This document shows positions 18,077-32,667 of a stretch of 64,000 nt of DNA, one piece after another. Every line of letters begins with the position of its first letter. The first letter of the stretch is position 1. The stretch is from NCBI GenBank assembly GCA_965223435.1, contig CBDCWQ010000012.1, forward strand, positions 62,001-126,000. Reading direction: 5' to 3'. This DNA is from CBDCWQ01 sp965223435. GTDB lineage: Bacteria; Myxococcota; Kuafuiibacteriia; Kuafuiibacteriales; Kuafuiibacteriaceae. The notes beneath the pieces were generated by a model. It made no database searches and was not told where the DNA came from. It saw only the letters and a list, made by a program, of their open reading frames with translations. Position numbers and translations under genes: made by a program.

Positions 18077-19336
18077 TCAGACATCGACCGTAGTGAGGAC
18101 CAAAGAGCTATTGGTTCCTCCAAAGCCGAACGAATTGGTCAACACGACGCGCACGTCTTTGGAAACCGTGCGGCCCGGTACGAAGTTGAGATCGCAACCT
18201 TCGGATGGGTTCTCAAGGTTGATGGTGGGCGGGACCTGTCCCGTCTCCATCGCTTTCAAACTGATCACCGCCTCCACAGCCCCCGCCGCTCCCAGCATAT
18301 GACCGTGCATGGACTTGGTTGAAGAGACCAACAAGTCTTCGCACTTCGCTCCGAAAACCTCTTTGATGGCCTCGACCTCTTGCAAATCCCCCACAGGCGT
18401 CGAAGTGCCGTGGGCATTGATGTAGTCCACCGCATCCCGTTCAAGGTCGGCATCCTGAAGAGCCGTCTTCATGCACCGCACCGCGCCCTGCCCGTCGGGC
18501 TGCGTGATATGAAACGCATCCGCGGTCGCGCCATACCCAGCCACTTGGCCATAAATGCGAGCGTCGCGGCGAAGCGCGTGATCCATCGACTCAAGCACGA
18601 CGATCCCCGCGCCTTCACCCATCACAAAGCCATCACGGTCTCGATCCCAAGGCCTGCTTGCAAGCGTGGGCTCGTCGTTTCGGGTCGAGAGGGCCTTCAT
18701 CGCGTTGAACCCCCCCACACCCAGCGGAGTAATCGTCGCTTCCGCGCCTCCGGCGATCACCACATCGGCTGCGCCCCTTCGAATCGTCTCCGCCGCTTCT
18801 CCGATCGCATGCGCGCTGGTGGCGCAGGCCGAGACCGGCGACCAGTTGGGTCCCTTTGCCCCAACGCGAAGCGAGATCTGCCCCGGCGCCAGGTTCACAA
18901 TGAGTCCCGGTATAAAAAATGGGCTGATCTTTTTCGGACCGCGCGTCTCGAACACCTTGGCCGTGGTTTCGATGCTCCCGAGCCCGCCCAGACCGGCGCC
19001 CACGACAACGCCTACCCGGTGAGCCGTCGCGGGATTCACTTGGAAAGAAGCGTCCTTAAGGGCCATTTCCGCCGCCGCTATCGAAAAGTGGATAAAGCGG
19101 TCGTTTCTTCGGATCTCTTTTCGGTCCATCCATTGTGCTGGATCGAAATCCGAGACCTCGCCGGCAATTCGGGTATCAAAGGCCGAAACGTCAAAACTCG
19201 TAATGGGTTTGATTCCGCTGGTGCCGGCGAGAAGCGCCGCCCAAGAACGCTCCAGATCCACGCCACATGGCGTAACCAGGCCCATGCCGGTCACCACGAT
19301 TCGCGGTCTGCCCTTCCTATCGGTTGTGCTGGTCAT
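18077..19336 (-). CDS. fabF: Beta-ketoacyl-ACP synthase II
   Basis: FabF (KAS II) condenses malonyl-ACP with acyl-ACP during fatty-acid elongation. 419 residues, full length. The Cys-His-His triad is visible: Cys171 in VSACATSAHA, His309 in INAHGTSTPVGD, His346 in MHGHMLGAAG, with Lys341 just before. It lies 27 bases after acpP, the classical order. The product of acpP is its substrate carrier. Confidence 0.97.
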   Translation of the reverse strand: MTSTTDRKGRPRIVVTGMGLVTPCGVDLERSWAALLAGTSGIKPITSFDVSAFDTRIAGEVSDFDPAQWMDRKEIRRNDRFIHFSIAAAEMALKDASFQVNPATAHRVGVVVGAGLGGLGSIETTAKVFETRGPKKISPFFIPGLIVNLAPGQISLRVGAKGPNWSPVSACATSAHAIGEAAETIRRGAADVVIAGGAEATITPLGVGGFNAMKALSTRNDEPTLASRPWDRDRDGFVMGEGAGIVVLESMDHALRRDARIYGQVAGYGATADAFHITQPDGQGAVRCMKTALQDADLERDAVDYINAHGTSTPVGDLQEVEAIKEVFGAKCEDLLVSSTKSMHGHMLGAAGAVEAVISLKAMETGQVPPTINLENPSEGCDLNFVPGRTVSKDVRVVLTNSFGFGGTNSSLVLTTVDV

Positions 19337-19363
19337 TCAGGGAGTCCCCGCCATGGCGCGTGG

Positions 19364-19603
19364 CTAGGCAGATTTGTGCTGGTTGATGTACTTGATCGCA
19401 TCACCGACGGTCTTGATGTTCTCGGCCTCCTCATCGGGGATTTCGATCTCGAACTCTTCCTCCATCGCCATCACCAGCTCCACGATGTCTAAAGAGTCCG
19501 CTCCCAGATCATCAATGAAGGAGGCCTCCGGCTTTACTTCGTCCTCTGAAATGCCGAGTTGTTCGACAATAATTGACTTAACCTTGTCTTCAATCGAAGC
19601 CAT
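19364..19603 (-). CDS. acpP: Acyl carrier protein
   Basis: 79 residues, acidic, four-helix ACP fold. Ser37 in GADSLDIVEL is the phosphopantetheine attachment site. A good ribosome-binding site (GAGG) lies about 9 bases before the ATG. First gene of the acpP-fabF-rpiB cluster; its promoter should lie in 19604-19841, where no consensus could be singled out. Confidence 0.97.
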   Translation of the reverse strand: MASIEDKVKSIIVEQLGISEDEVKPEASFIDDLGADSLDIVELVMAMEEEFEIEIPDEEAENIKTVGDAIKYINQHKSA

Positions 19604-19841
19604 TGAATTTCGCCTCTCGTTGCTAAGAACCCGTGTGCATGCTTTCGCGTAAAATTTTTGGTTGTCCCTCTAGGGTACCGGGGCTCAGCTCCAGAAAAAG
19701 TGGCCGCGTGGTATCCCAATTCCGCTCAAGGAATCAACCCAGAACCGGCCTTAGGCACCCGGCCAACCTACCCTTGTCTTCCTGCCCCCGAAATCACCGA
19801 AGGTCACGCTTTTTTATTGGACCCGTGAAATATAAGGGTTT

Positions 19842-20567
19842 TTACGTTGATCTCATGGACCGCTGGGGGGTGGTGCTTGTGGCCGCCGTTTCCCCGCGGG
19901 TGGGTGGCTCAAGCGCGCCAGATTTCACGGCTTGCGGAGGGATAGAACCCACAGCGGACAAGATGTCGAGCGCCCGTGCAACCGCTCGAGCCCTCGTGTC
20001 ACCATCATTGTGCCGACCGCCACCCCCTTGGGACGATCCCTCAAAGAGCTTCTGGGCCGTCTTCAGGCGCTTGAGGCCCTGGCGCAGATGGCCAACCGCT
20101 TCCACATACTGGGCATCGCGCCCCAATCGCATGAGCTCGACCTGCTGCTCGACGCTTACGCCCGGCAGCGCTTTGATCTGTTTAAGGTAACGGGCCGTGA
20201 GTTCGGGTGCACGCGCAGTCCCGGACGCTATCGTAAACTCGGTCGCATCCTTCAAAAGGCGATAGAGCGCCTGATCGAGCTCTACACGATCGCTAAATTG
20301 GGTCTTTCCTCGGGGCACACCCATTCCGCCGGGCAGCGGGAAACGCTCGTAGGCCCTCCGAAGACCGGGATCTCGCGGAATAAAAGGCTCCTCTCCCACC
20401 GGCAACATGCGTCCCTTGGCCACCCGAACTTCGGTCCGATCTACGATCAAAAAGAAACGCTTCGCATTCAACCACGAAGCGAAATAACCACCACCGGCAA
20501 CGGCCCCAAGCAGAACGAGAACAACAAAAAACCGCGTCCAGCGCGACGGACTTCTCGCTTCCGTCAT
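19842..20567 (-). CDS. Single-span membrane protein of unknown function
   Basis: 241 residues: a short basic N-terminus, one membrane helix (about residues 12-32, FFVVLVLLGAVAGGGYFASW), then a soluble region facing the periplasm. Residues 70-165 contain helices (LDQALYRLLKDATEFTIASG, LMRLGRDAQYVEAVGHLRQGLKRLK) that may form a TPR-like pair; the tail is disordered. Begins 13 bases after hpt on the same strand, so likely co-transcribed. Family not recognised. Confidence 0.65.
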   Translation of the reverse strand: MTEARSPSRWTRFFVVLVLLGAVAGGGYFASWLNAKRFFLIVDRTEVRVAKGRMLPVGEEPFIPRDPGLRRAYERFPLPGGMGVPRGKTQFSDRVELDQALYRLLKDATEFTIASGTARAPELTARYLKQIKALPGVSVEQQVELMRLGRDAQYVEAVGHLRQGLKRLKTAQKLFEGSSQGGGGRHNDGDTRARAVARALDILSAVGSIPPQAVKSGALEPPTRGETAATSTTPQRSMRST

Positions 20568-20580
20568 CGGTCCACCGAGT

Positions 20581-21111
20581 TCAACGTACGATCCCGATGT
20601 ACGGTAGGTTTCGGTAAAGACCGCTCACATCGAGACCGTATCCGGCGACAAAATAGTCTTCAATCGTGAACCCAAGGTAGTCGATAGAAACGGAAGTCTG
20701 ACGGCGAGCCGGTTTCGAAAGCAGCGCGACGGATTTTATCGATTCGGGATGTCGCGTCGAAAGATTCTCAAGAAGGTAGCTCATTGTTAAACCGGTATCG
20801 ACAATGTCCTCCACAATCAGGACGTGCTGTCCTTCAAGAGGCTCACGCAGGTCTTTGGTAATGGCCACCACACCCGACGATTTGGTTGCCGGTCCGTAAG
20901 ATGAAAGGCCCAAAAAGTCACAGCGGAGAGGCAAGCGAAGGGCCCGCACCAAGTCTCCCATGAAGATGAAGCTTCCGCTCAGGACACCGACAACGGTCAG
21001 GTCTTTACCCCGGTAGTCGGCCTCAATTTCACCCGCGAGTTCCTCGACGCGCTGGGCGATGGTCTCCGCGTCGATAAGGACGCTGGGCAGGGGCTCGCTC
21101 TGCTCTTTCAT
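20581..21111 (-). CDS. hpt: Hypoxanthine phosphoribosyltransferase
   Basis: Purine salvage enzyme making IMP or GMP from hypoxanthine or guanine and PRPP. 176 residues, normal for bacterial Hpt. The PRPP-binding motif VLIVEDIVDTGLT is at residues 97-109; the SGSFIF loop (45-50) and the C-terminal DYFVAGYGLD segment also fit. First of two genes reading leftwards. Confidence 0.95.
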   Translation of the reverse strand: MKEQSEPLPSVLIDAETIAQRVEELAGEIEADYRGKDLTVVGVLSGSFIFMGDLVRALRLPLRCDFLGLSSYGPATKSSGVVAITKDLREPLEGQHVLIVEDIVDTGLTMSYLLENLSTRHPESIKSVALLSKPARRQTSVSIDYLGFTIEDYFVAGYGLDVSGLYRNLPYIGIVR

Positions 21112-21369
21112 CGCGCCCGACCTAACAGCCCCCGCCAGACCGTTCTCACGAGGGAACCATTCTACAGGGCACTAGAACACGGCTTGTCACAGGGTGCAAG
21201 AACAGAGCCCGACGGCTGAACAAATCCGCCCATCGTCTACAAGCGAGCGTCCCGTGGCGAGATACAGCGTCAACATGGGCGGAACCGCGCTCTGCCCGAT
21301 TCGAAGCCGTTGACCGCGATGAAAAGCGCGTTGGCTTCACCGTGACAAAAAACTGAGCACCCCAGCCGC

Positions 21370-22329
21370 TCAGCGCAAGTCAATGTTTGCGGGGCCCGGA
21401 TTGTCATCAACCATCTGTTCGGAAGAAATCATCAGGTCCGTCAGCCCCCGCGCGAGGGCGAGCATGGCCAGCGGAACCAAAATAAGCACCATCACCCGAC
21501 GCCGAGCCCGACGCTCAAAGGGGTTCGAGTTGTCTTGGCGTCCCAAGGACCCAAAGCTCAAAACCGTCCCAATCTGCTGGAGGCACCGCGCCACACGGTC
21601 ATCATTGGGGCGCTCCAGCCTCAAAAGGCGGTACCGTTCAAAGGCAAATTCCAGGCGTTTTCGACGAATGCATTCGTGGATGAAGTCTTGGTGGTCCTGA
21701 TCAACGTCCAGGTTTTGGATGACCAGTTTCCACATCTTATGCAGCAACTGATCGTCTTCCCCGCCCCTGTCCTCGTCCTTCGCTCCCCGCCTATCAGCCC
21801 GGGTAATCACAACCTTGAGTTGGTGGTTGGGCGTCTGCGCCGCTGTGATGAATGCCCACCGAAAACGCTGCGTGGTATCGTCGGTCGAGAGGTAGATGGC
21901 CATCTCCTCCTTCGCACAGCGGATCACCCGCGCCGGCACCACAACCATCTTGTGTCCGTGGTGGAGCTCAACGCGGATGTCCGCACGAGCCGGCAAGAGC
22001 GCATCTGCCCTGATGAGCATTCCAGTAGCTGATGCGTTCACCACCCGACCGGTGCCTGCCTGCCCACCTACGCGTTTCCACACTTTGACGGGCACGTTGT
22101 TTTCAAATACGTCGTAGCGTTCAAAGGACCGCTCTCGCTTTTGCTCCCCATGAGGCCTCGACAACTCGAGGTCCTGCGTCGCCAAGGTGCCAAGACGGGT
22201 GCTCGTCGGTACCGAAGAGGCTTGGGCCACCGGCCCGGGGGACGCCTCATCCTGGTCAGAAAAAGCAAGCGCGGCCAGATCTCCCGTCCAGGAGCTTTCG
22301 TCTTTCATCGGTTCCCCAGCGACCCGCAT
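21370..22329 (-). CDS. PilZ-like domain protein with C-terminal membrane anchor
   Basis: 319 residues. About residues 65-165 resemble a PilZ domain (RSFERYDVFENNVPVKVW, then GRVVNASATGMLIRAD and VPARVIRCAKEEMAIYL), a fold that in many proteins binds c-di-GMP. The classical RxxxR and DxSxxG motifs are replaced by FERYD and NASATG, so ligand binding is doubtful. The middle is helical, and residues about 285-310 (VMVLILVPLAMLALARGL) form a tail anchor. The start could instead be ATG 22308, which has a good GGGGA site. Confidence 0.6.
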   Translation of the reverse strand: MRVAGEPMKDESSWTGDLAALAFSDQDEASPGPVAQASSVPTSTRLGTLATQDLELSRPHGEQKRERSFERYDVFENNVPVKVWKRVGGQAGTGRVVNASATGMLIRADALLPARADIRVELHHGHKMVVVPARVIRCAKEEMAIYLSTDDTTQRFRWAFITAAQTPNHQLKVVITRADRRGAKDEDRGGEDDQLLHKMWKLVIQNLDVDQDHQDFIHECIRRKRLEFAFERYRLLRLERPNDDRVARCLQQIGTVLSFGSLGRQDNSNPFERRARRRVMVLILVPLAMLALARGLTDLMISSEQMVDDNPGPANIDLR

Positions 22330-22558
22330 TGAGCCTTATTCTCCAGCGTTACCACTCAATGTACACGATGAGCGGGTAGGGATCGCGGTATGCCCTTTGC
22401 TTACAGCGCTCGGCCGGGTTCGAGGTCACCTCATTCCACAGGATACCCGCTCCCCCCAAAGCCCCTCAAAGCCCCTCAATGCGCCAGGTCCCTACACCAG
22501 GCAGGCTCGAGTGAGGGCCCTTGAAGTGGAACCATTGCACCCGAGTTCGGGACTTGGG

Positions 22559-23506
22559 ATGCTTCTTGTCATGCAGCCCTGGCCAGCATTGGGTGTGTGC
22601 CTCAGCCTGTTATGGAGCACCCCGATCCTGGCCAAAACGGACGCCGCGCCCATCGTTGCGGCTTTCAGGGTCCAAGACACCCGGCCCCCCGCCGAACGCC
22701 TGACGCCTCGGCAGCTCGATGGGATGACGATTTATCTCGCATCTCTTTTGGCTCAGAACAACGCCTTCCGGGTCGTACCTCAACCCGATCTCAAAGAAGC
22801 CATCGCGTCGAAAAAAGCGGAGTCCTACGATGCCTGCTACGATGAAACGTGCCAGATCGAGATCGGGAAATCGGTTGCGGCGCAAAAGATCCTCACCACA
22901 AAAATCATCCATCTCGGATCCCGATGTGTTCTTACGGCCACCATCTACGACCTCGAAAAAGAAGTGACCGAAGGATCCGCCTCACAAAAAGCCGCATGCG
23001 ATCCGGACGCGCTGGGCACCGCGCTTGAGCACATGGTGGCCTCACTGAAGTCACACCTTCATCCGCACAGAACGGCAGACGTGCAAAAGCAGGGCACCAC
23101 CGTCAAAGTCCCCGGCATTGGCCAACTCCGCGCGGGCGAACTTCACACCTTCGCGGCTTTTGGCGGGACCCCCACCGAGTGGGCAGCATTCAAAGAAAAA
23201 GCCAAACGCCAGGTGAGCCACACCAAATACCTCGGCTATCTCGGTTCAGGTCAACCGTACGCCGACTGGGCGGCAGAGCAAAACAGCGAATCCTCGTGGC
23301 TCGAGTACACCAAATGGGGCACGGCCGGCGGAGCCCTCTTTTACGGCCTCATTGGCATCGGACTCAGAACCTCCAGCGACGACCGTTTCGACACTGCGTC
23401 ATCAGCCACCCTGGGCATGGGCGCATTTTTGGCGGTGATTGCGGGCGGGCTTTTTGTCGTGGATGCCCTCGACATAGGATCGGTCCCGTCTGCAATCAAA
23501 CGCTGA
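22559..23506 (+). CDS. Exported protein with CsgG/LpoB-like domain and C-terminal hydrophobic segments
   Basis: 315 residues if begun at ATG 22559; a longer frame to 22187 overlaps the divergent gene and is unlikely. The signal peptide (ALGVCLSLLWSTPILA) is followed by a domain of about 130 residues (VAAFRVQDTRPP, IYLASLLAQNNAFRVVPQPDLKEA, CYDETCQIEIGKSVAAQKIL) resembling the ABD fold of CsgG/LpoB-type periplasmic proteins widespread in myxobacteria. The four Cys near residues 88-92 and 121-141 may form disulfides. Two hydrophobic segments lie near the C-terminus. Role unknown. It converges with the rRNA operon. Confidence 0.65.
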   Translation: MLLVMQPWPALGVCLSLLWSTPILAKTDAAPIVAAFRVQDTRPPAERLTPRQLDGMTIYLASLLAQNNAFRVVPQPDLKEAIASKKAESYDACYDETCQIEIGKSVAAQKILTTKIIHLGSRCVLTATIYDLEKEVTEGSASQKAACDPDALGTALEHMVASLKSHLHPHRTADVQKQGTTVKVPGIGQLRAGELHTFAAFGGTPTEWAAFKEKAKRQVSHTKYLGYLGSGQPYADWAAEQNSESSWLEYTKWGTAGGALFYGLIGIGLRTSSDDRFDTASSATLGMGAFLAVIAGGLFVVDALDIGSVPSAIKR

Positions 23507-23556
23507 TCCTTTTGAAACCACGTACGCTGCAACCCGCGCCACCCCAGCTTAGCGAT

Positions 23557-23603
23557 AGAAAAAAACAAAAAAAAACGCCCTGAGGATTAACTCCTCAGGG
23601 CGT
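23557..23603 (-). terminator. Intrinsic terminator of the rRNA operon
   Basis: On the minus strand an 11-12 bp GC-rich stem (arms 23576-23586 and 23592-23602, loop of five) is followed by a run of T broken only by one G. It lies 10 bases beyond the 5S 3' end, an ideal rho-independent terminator. Confidence 0.93.
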
Positions 23604-23613
23604 CCAAAACCAA

Positions 23614-23729
<116 letters not shown>

Positions 23730-23829
23730 AAACTTTGAAGATGTGATGATTGATTGATGTCTCAGCGATGCGGATTTCGCTTGTGCCACCCGACTTCACG
23801 CTTTGTCGTAGTGGGTTCGGCTGATTCAC

Positions 23830-26850
<3,021 letters not shown>

Positions 26851-27057
26851 AGAAATCAACCTCTAGAGGCTGCTTCTCATGACCCAAGCTCAATATTTCG
26901 CCTTCTATCTTTGACACAAGCGTTCATCGTCGGTGGCATGTACAAATCTCGAAAGATCTGAACACTAGGCACAAACGAAAACACTCGCTTTTGACGCTTT
27001 CAAATCATCATCATCTTCAGTTTTCAAAGAACATCATCTGCGGAGGCTGTCACAGCA

Positions 27058-27130
27058 TGGAGCTGATCGGGATCGAACCGACGACCTCAGGCTTGCAAAG
27101 CCCGCGCTCTCCCAGCTGAGCTACAGCCCC
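27058..27130 (-). tRNA. tRNA-Ala (UGC)
   Basis: 73 bases folding as a cloverleaf with acceptor GGGGCTG/CAGCTCC, anticodon loop CTTTGCAAG (anticodon TGC) and T-loop GGTTCGATCC. CCA is not encoded. Spacer tRNA of the rRNA operon. Confidence 0.97.
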
Positions 27131-27142
27131 TGCCAAGACATG

Positions 27143-27216
<74 letters not shown>

Positions 27217-27260
27217 GAGTTGACCCGCCCGCAGATGTCATAGAACCGAATTTCGGTCCC

Positions 27261-29041
<1,781 letters not shown>

Positions 29042-29156
29042 AAGACCGAAACCAGCCACCAGCCTTAAGCATTGACGCCGCAGGTCAAGTGACTTGTTCG
29101 AACCGGCACACACATCGCTCAGCAACGCCGAGCGACACGGGGCCAGCTGCGAAACG

Positions 29157-29215
29157 TGGGTGGCTTATAGAGAGCCAAGACCGGGCCGTCAACCTAAAAA
29201 CTACAAAGAGTTTTT
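29157..29215 (-). promoter_or_regulatory. rRNA operon promoter with A/T-rich UP-like element
   Basis: On the minus strand, TTGACG (29187-29192) and TATAAG (29164-29169) are separated by exactly 17 bases, a near-consensus sigma-70 type promoter. Immediately upstream lies an A/T-rich tract including A9 (29193-29220) like an UP element. It is about 230 bases upstream of the 16S gene. The remainder of 29220-29714 shows no gene I can support. Confidence 0.8.
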
Positions 29216-29714
29216 TTTTCGCAAACAGGCGTCTGACCCGAGCGCCCGACCGGACGCCCACGACCAGATGCCGGGGCCAACCGGCTATCAGAGGTGTGTA
29301 AGGACGGCCCCAGCCAAGCCCGCAAAAACCCTAAGCAACGAAGACTGGGCCGCTGGACCAGATAAGCGCTCATTTCTCGGAAGGAGAGAAGGTCTGAAAC
29401 GCCACCCGCACAAAGTGGGCGCCCACGACATCGGATCATCCGTCTCGGCCGCCCCGGGATTCGGCAAAAGAGGTGTTCTGGGGACAGCGTATCGCTCGGT
29501 TCTTAGGCAGATGCCCGGGAACGAGGCCCAGTCGTGGAAGAATCGTGCATGGTGAAAGAACACAGGCCATTCACCGAGAGGGTCCGGTGTTGGTCAAGCG
29601 GGGAGTCGCGGTCATCGCAAAGCGAATTTCGAGCAAACTTGAACGCCCTGCGAAAAACCTGAAGGAGGCGCCACACAGATCTGCAGCGCAATTCTGACTG
29701 ACACGCGTACCGGC

Positions 29715-30344
29715 TCAGAGAGCCTCAGTTTTGCCCTGAGAAACAAGCAGCTCTTGAATGAGTTTGTGGGGGCGGTTTTTTCTCAAGCGGGTAGCCTTAA
29801 CAATTGCGCGCAACTGTTCCGCCGCTTGATCGAAATCGTCGTTGACGATGAGATACTCGTAATGCCTGGACTGAGAGATTTCGTCACGAGCCTTTTCGAG
29901 ACGCTTTTTGACGACTTCTTGAGAGTCGGTCGCCCGGTTTGTCAGACGCCGGTTCAACTCCGCCATCGATGGAGGCAAAAGAAATATCAAGAGCGCATCC
30001 GGCAGACGATCGAGAATTTGGGCACCTCCTTGGACATCAATATCCAGGAGGACATCGACGCCAGAAGACAACTGTTCTTGCACTGCCTTAAAACCCGTGC
30101 CATACCGATGGTCAAATACTTCTGCCCACTCGATGAATTCCTGGCCCGCTATCATTTCATCGAACTTCTCGTTGGGTACGAAGTAGTAGTCGCGGCCGTT
30201 CTCCTCGTCCCCTCTTGGTGCCCGCGTAGTATAGGAAATGCTCCGGGCGGTTCCCGATAAGGTCTTGAGCAGCCGTAGACATAGGGAAGTCTTTCCGGTG
30301 CCCGAAGCGGCTGAAATGACGATGGGAATGCCTGAGGGATTCAT
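29715..30344 (-). CDS. gmk: Guanylate kinase
   Basis: GMK phosphorylates GMP to GDP with ATP. 209 residues. P-loop SAASGTGKTS (11-20), GMP-binding SYTTRAPRGDEENGRDYYFV and LLDIDVQGGAQI are present. Its start shares one base with the yicC stop (TAATG), so the pair is translationally coupled, the common yicC-gmk arrangement. rpoZ, often next, is not present here. Confidence 0.96.
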   Translation of the reverse strand: MNPSGIPIVISAASGTGKTSLCLRLLKTLSGTARSISYTTRAPRGDEENGRDYYFVPNEKFDEMIAGQEFIEWAEVFDHRYGTGFKAVQEQLSSGVDVLLDIDVQGGAQILDRLPDALLIFLLPPSMAELNRRLTNRATDSQEVVKKRLEKARDEISQSRHYEYLIVNDDFDQAAEQLRAIVKATRLRKNRPHKLIQELLVSQGKTEAL

Positions 30345-31222
30345 TATTCGACGTTTTGCACTTGTTCGCGCATGCGTTCAAGCTCAGCCTTGAGGCCCAC
30401 GACCCTATGGGCCGTGGCCGCATGGCCACACTTTGAGCCCATTGTATTGGCCTCTCGATTCATTTCCTGCAGGAGGAAATCCAGCTTACGCCCGACAGGC
30501 TCGGAAAGCCCCAAGAACGACGCAAATTGCTGCGTATGGCTCTCGAGCCGTTCGAGCTCCTCAGTAAAATCACTGCGATCCACCAAGATGGAAACCTCCT
30601 GAGCCAGACGGATCGGATCGACGCCGTACTCGTGGTTCAGCTCACCCAGGCGCCTCTCGAGACGCTCCTTGCGGGCGAGTGTCGCCTCAGGCACCGAGGA
30701 TCTCAGCTCAAGGACCATTCCCTCAACCGTAGACAAATGCTCCCGGAGCTCCTGCCCCAGCGCCTGTCCCTCCCGGTCACGCATGGTCATCAATGCGTCC
30801 AAAGCTTGCTGAACCGTAGCCTCGGCCGATGGCCTCAAAGCCCCAGGGTCGACAGGTGACTGAGAAGGCCCCACAACCCCCGGAAGTGAAACAACCGTGC
30901 GTAGGTCAATCTTTGGCGGAACCCCTAAGTCACCCGCGAGCCTGGTCAGCATCGTATGATACCCCTTGGCCAGGTCGAAATCGATCAGGGGCGAACGAAA
31001 CTGGCCCGATCCCGCGCCCAAGGTCATCGTCACATCAACCCGCCCACGGCTGATCCGCCTTCGGACCAAGGCCTCCAGCGCAAAACCGAACGACTGAAAT
31101 TCACTCGGTATCCTGAGGCGAACGTCGCAGTAGCGGTGGTTCACCGATCGAATCTCGGTCAGCAGCTTCTGGGCACCGCTCTCGACCGTAGCCGATCCAA
31201 ACCCTGTCATGCTCCTCAGCAC
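30344..31222 (-). CDS. yicC: YicC family endoribonuclease
   Basis: 292 residues with the family signature at the N-terminus (MLRSMTGFGSATVE, EIRSVNHRYCDVRLRIP) and the C-terminal core (KLDFLLQEMNREANTMGSK). E. coli YicC is a hexameric endoribonuclease implicated in small-RNA turnover. Upstream partner of gmk. Confidence 0.93.
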   Translation of the reverse strand: MLRSMTGFGSATVESGAQKLLTEIRSVNHRYCDVRLRIPSEFQSFGFALEALVRRRISRGRVDVTMTLGAGSGQFRSPLIDFDLAKGYHTMLTRLAGDLGVPPKIDLRTVVSLPGVVGPSQSPVDPGALRPSAEATVQQALDALMTMRDREGQALGQELREHLSTVEGMVLELRSSVPEATLARKERLERRLGELNHEYGVDPIRLAQEVSILVDRSDFTEELERLESHTQQFASFLGLSEPVGRKLDFLLQEMNREANTMGSKCGHAATAHRVVGLKAELERMREQVQNVE

Positions 31223-31462
31223 GACTCCAACGAACCTTCCCCCTCATCCAGAGTCAAGCGAGCCCACCACACGAGACAATCGCCTTTTCCACGCGCGATG
31301 GGACATGGCAAAAAAGGGTCGCCCTCGGAAGGTTCATCACGCTGGATGCCCACCGGATTGCGGAAAAAGGAACACCCCAAAAATGCCGGAGAAGCGCATG
31401 CACGGCACCCACCGTCCGAAATAGCCGTCACACCTCGCCCTCCTTTGCCCCCAGCGAGACCC

Positions 31463-32647
31463 GTGATACCCTGCCTTTCGGTGCCGAGCCGTTGTCCATC
31501 ATGCGGAAACTTCGCGGTCGAAGAGCAACGGTGTACTTACTGCGGGTTCCAAGTGCAGGTTTTCCAAAGGAGCCCCGAAGAAAACCAAACAACACGCCCC
31601 GACACGCGACAGGGGGGAGCGCAACCTGATCCGTCGAGAGCACGCGCCGGGCGACAGCGCAGGCCCACACCCCAGGCCCGAACCACGCCTAAGGCCCGCC
31701 CCGCTCCCAAGCCCCGGCCCGCGCCGCGACCCCGGCCATCGCCCGCACCCAAATCCCGGCCGGTGAAGGCCCCCTCCGTACCCTTGAACGCTCCGCCGCC
31801 CACAGCCGTGCGAGATCCCGACCACCCCCAAGTACCCCAGCCACCCTTTTCAACCGTGGACGAGCCCCCAACGATGGTCCCCTCGCAGGCGCGCATCCAG
31901 CGGCAACCATTGCCTGCAGCTGACCCACCTACGACCGTTCTGGGGCTCCCCCAACCACCCCCGCAAGGGCAGATTCACGCCACCCCCGTGCCGCCAGGCA
32001 ACCCCGAGCCACATCCGTCCGAGAAACCCGGATCTCACCCGCGCTCTTTGGCCCCAAACCACCCTCCGCATTCAGCGGGTCCGCTCACGCGGACCAATCC
32101 GGCCGCGGCGTTTGCGGACCCACAGCTTCAAGTCCCCTCGTACCCGATGCCCGCCGGCGCGCGCACCGAAGAGATCCCACCCCAGGACGGCGACACCCAG
32201 CCGATTTTAGAGCTTTCGGAAGAACACATCCTTCCCTACGACGAAAACGGTTCAGACACTGGGCCACTCGAACTCAGCGTGGAAAGTACTGCGCCCGATA
32301 TGCCGGTCCTGGAAGGGGCCCTGTTGGTTGAAATTCCAGCCGAAGACCCAAGCGGCCCAACCCTTGATGGGTTCGAGTCTCACCATCTAGGGGAAGGCGC
32401 CGGATCCGAATCCTTGTTTGACCCTCCGACCGAACCAAAGCTCGCGGCCCCATGTCCGCGGTGCCACACCAAACCATCCAAGGCCAACGCAGTATTCTGT
32501 GAACATTGTGGCACAAAAATGAGACGCGTTGCCCGACCCAAGGCCGCCACACCAAGCCATGGGCCAAGCCCCTGCATCCAATGTGGCGTCGCCATGCCCT
32601 CGGATCTGAGTCTTTGCCCGAACTGTCACGCGCGCCAAAGAATGTAA
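31463..32647 (+). CDS. Proline-rich protein with terminal zinc ribbons
   Basis: About 394 residues if begun at GTG 31463; in-frame ATG codons further upstream fall in sequence without protein-like composition. The N-terminus has a zinc ribbon (CPSCGNF, then CTYCGF). A 250-residue Pro/Arg/Ala-rich disordered region follows, then an acidic stretch, and at the C-terminus two more ribbons (CPRCHTK...CEHCGTK and CIQCGVA...CPNCHA). There is no enzyme domain and no membrane segment. Such double-ended zinc-ribbon proteins in myxobacteria probably act as adaptors; partner unknown. Confidence 0.6.
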   Translation: MIPCLSVPSRCPSCGNFAVEEQRCTYCGFQVQVFQRSPEENQTTRPDTRQGGAQPDPSRARAGRQRRPTPQARTTPKARPAPKPRPAPRPRPSPAPKSRPVKAPSVPLNAPPPTAVRDPDHPQVPQPPFSTVDEPPTMVPSQARIQRQPLPAADPPTTVLGLPQPPPQGQIHATPVPPGNPEPHPSEKPGSHPRSLAPNHPPHSAGPLTRTNPAAAFADPQLQVPSYPMPAGARTEEIPPQDGDTQPILELSEEHILPYDENGSDTGPLELSVESTAPDMPVLEGALLVEIPAEDPSGPTLDGFESHHLGEGAGSESLFDPPTEPKLAAPCPRCHTKPSKANAVFCEHCGTKMRRVARPKAATPSHGPSPCIQCGVAMPSDLSLCPNCHARQRM

Positions 32648-32667
32648 GGGCCCGGCCCTCGCGCGTG

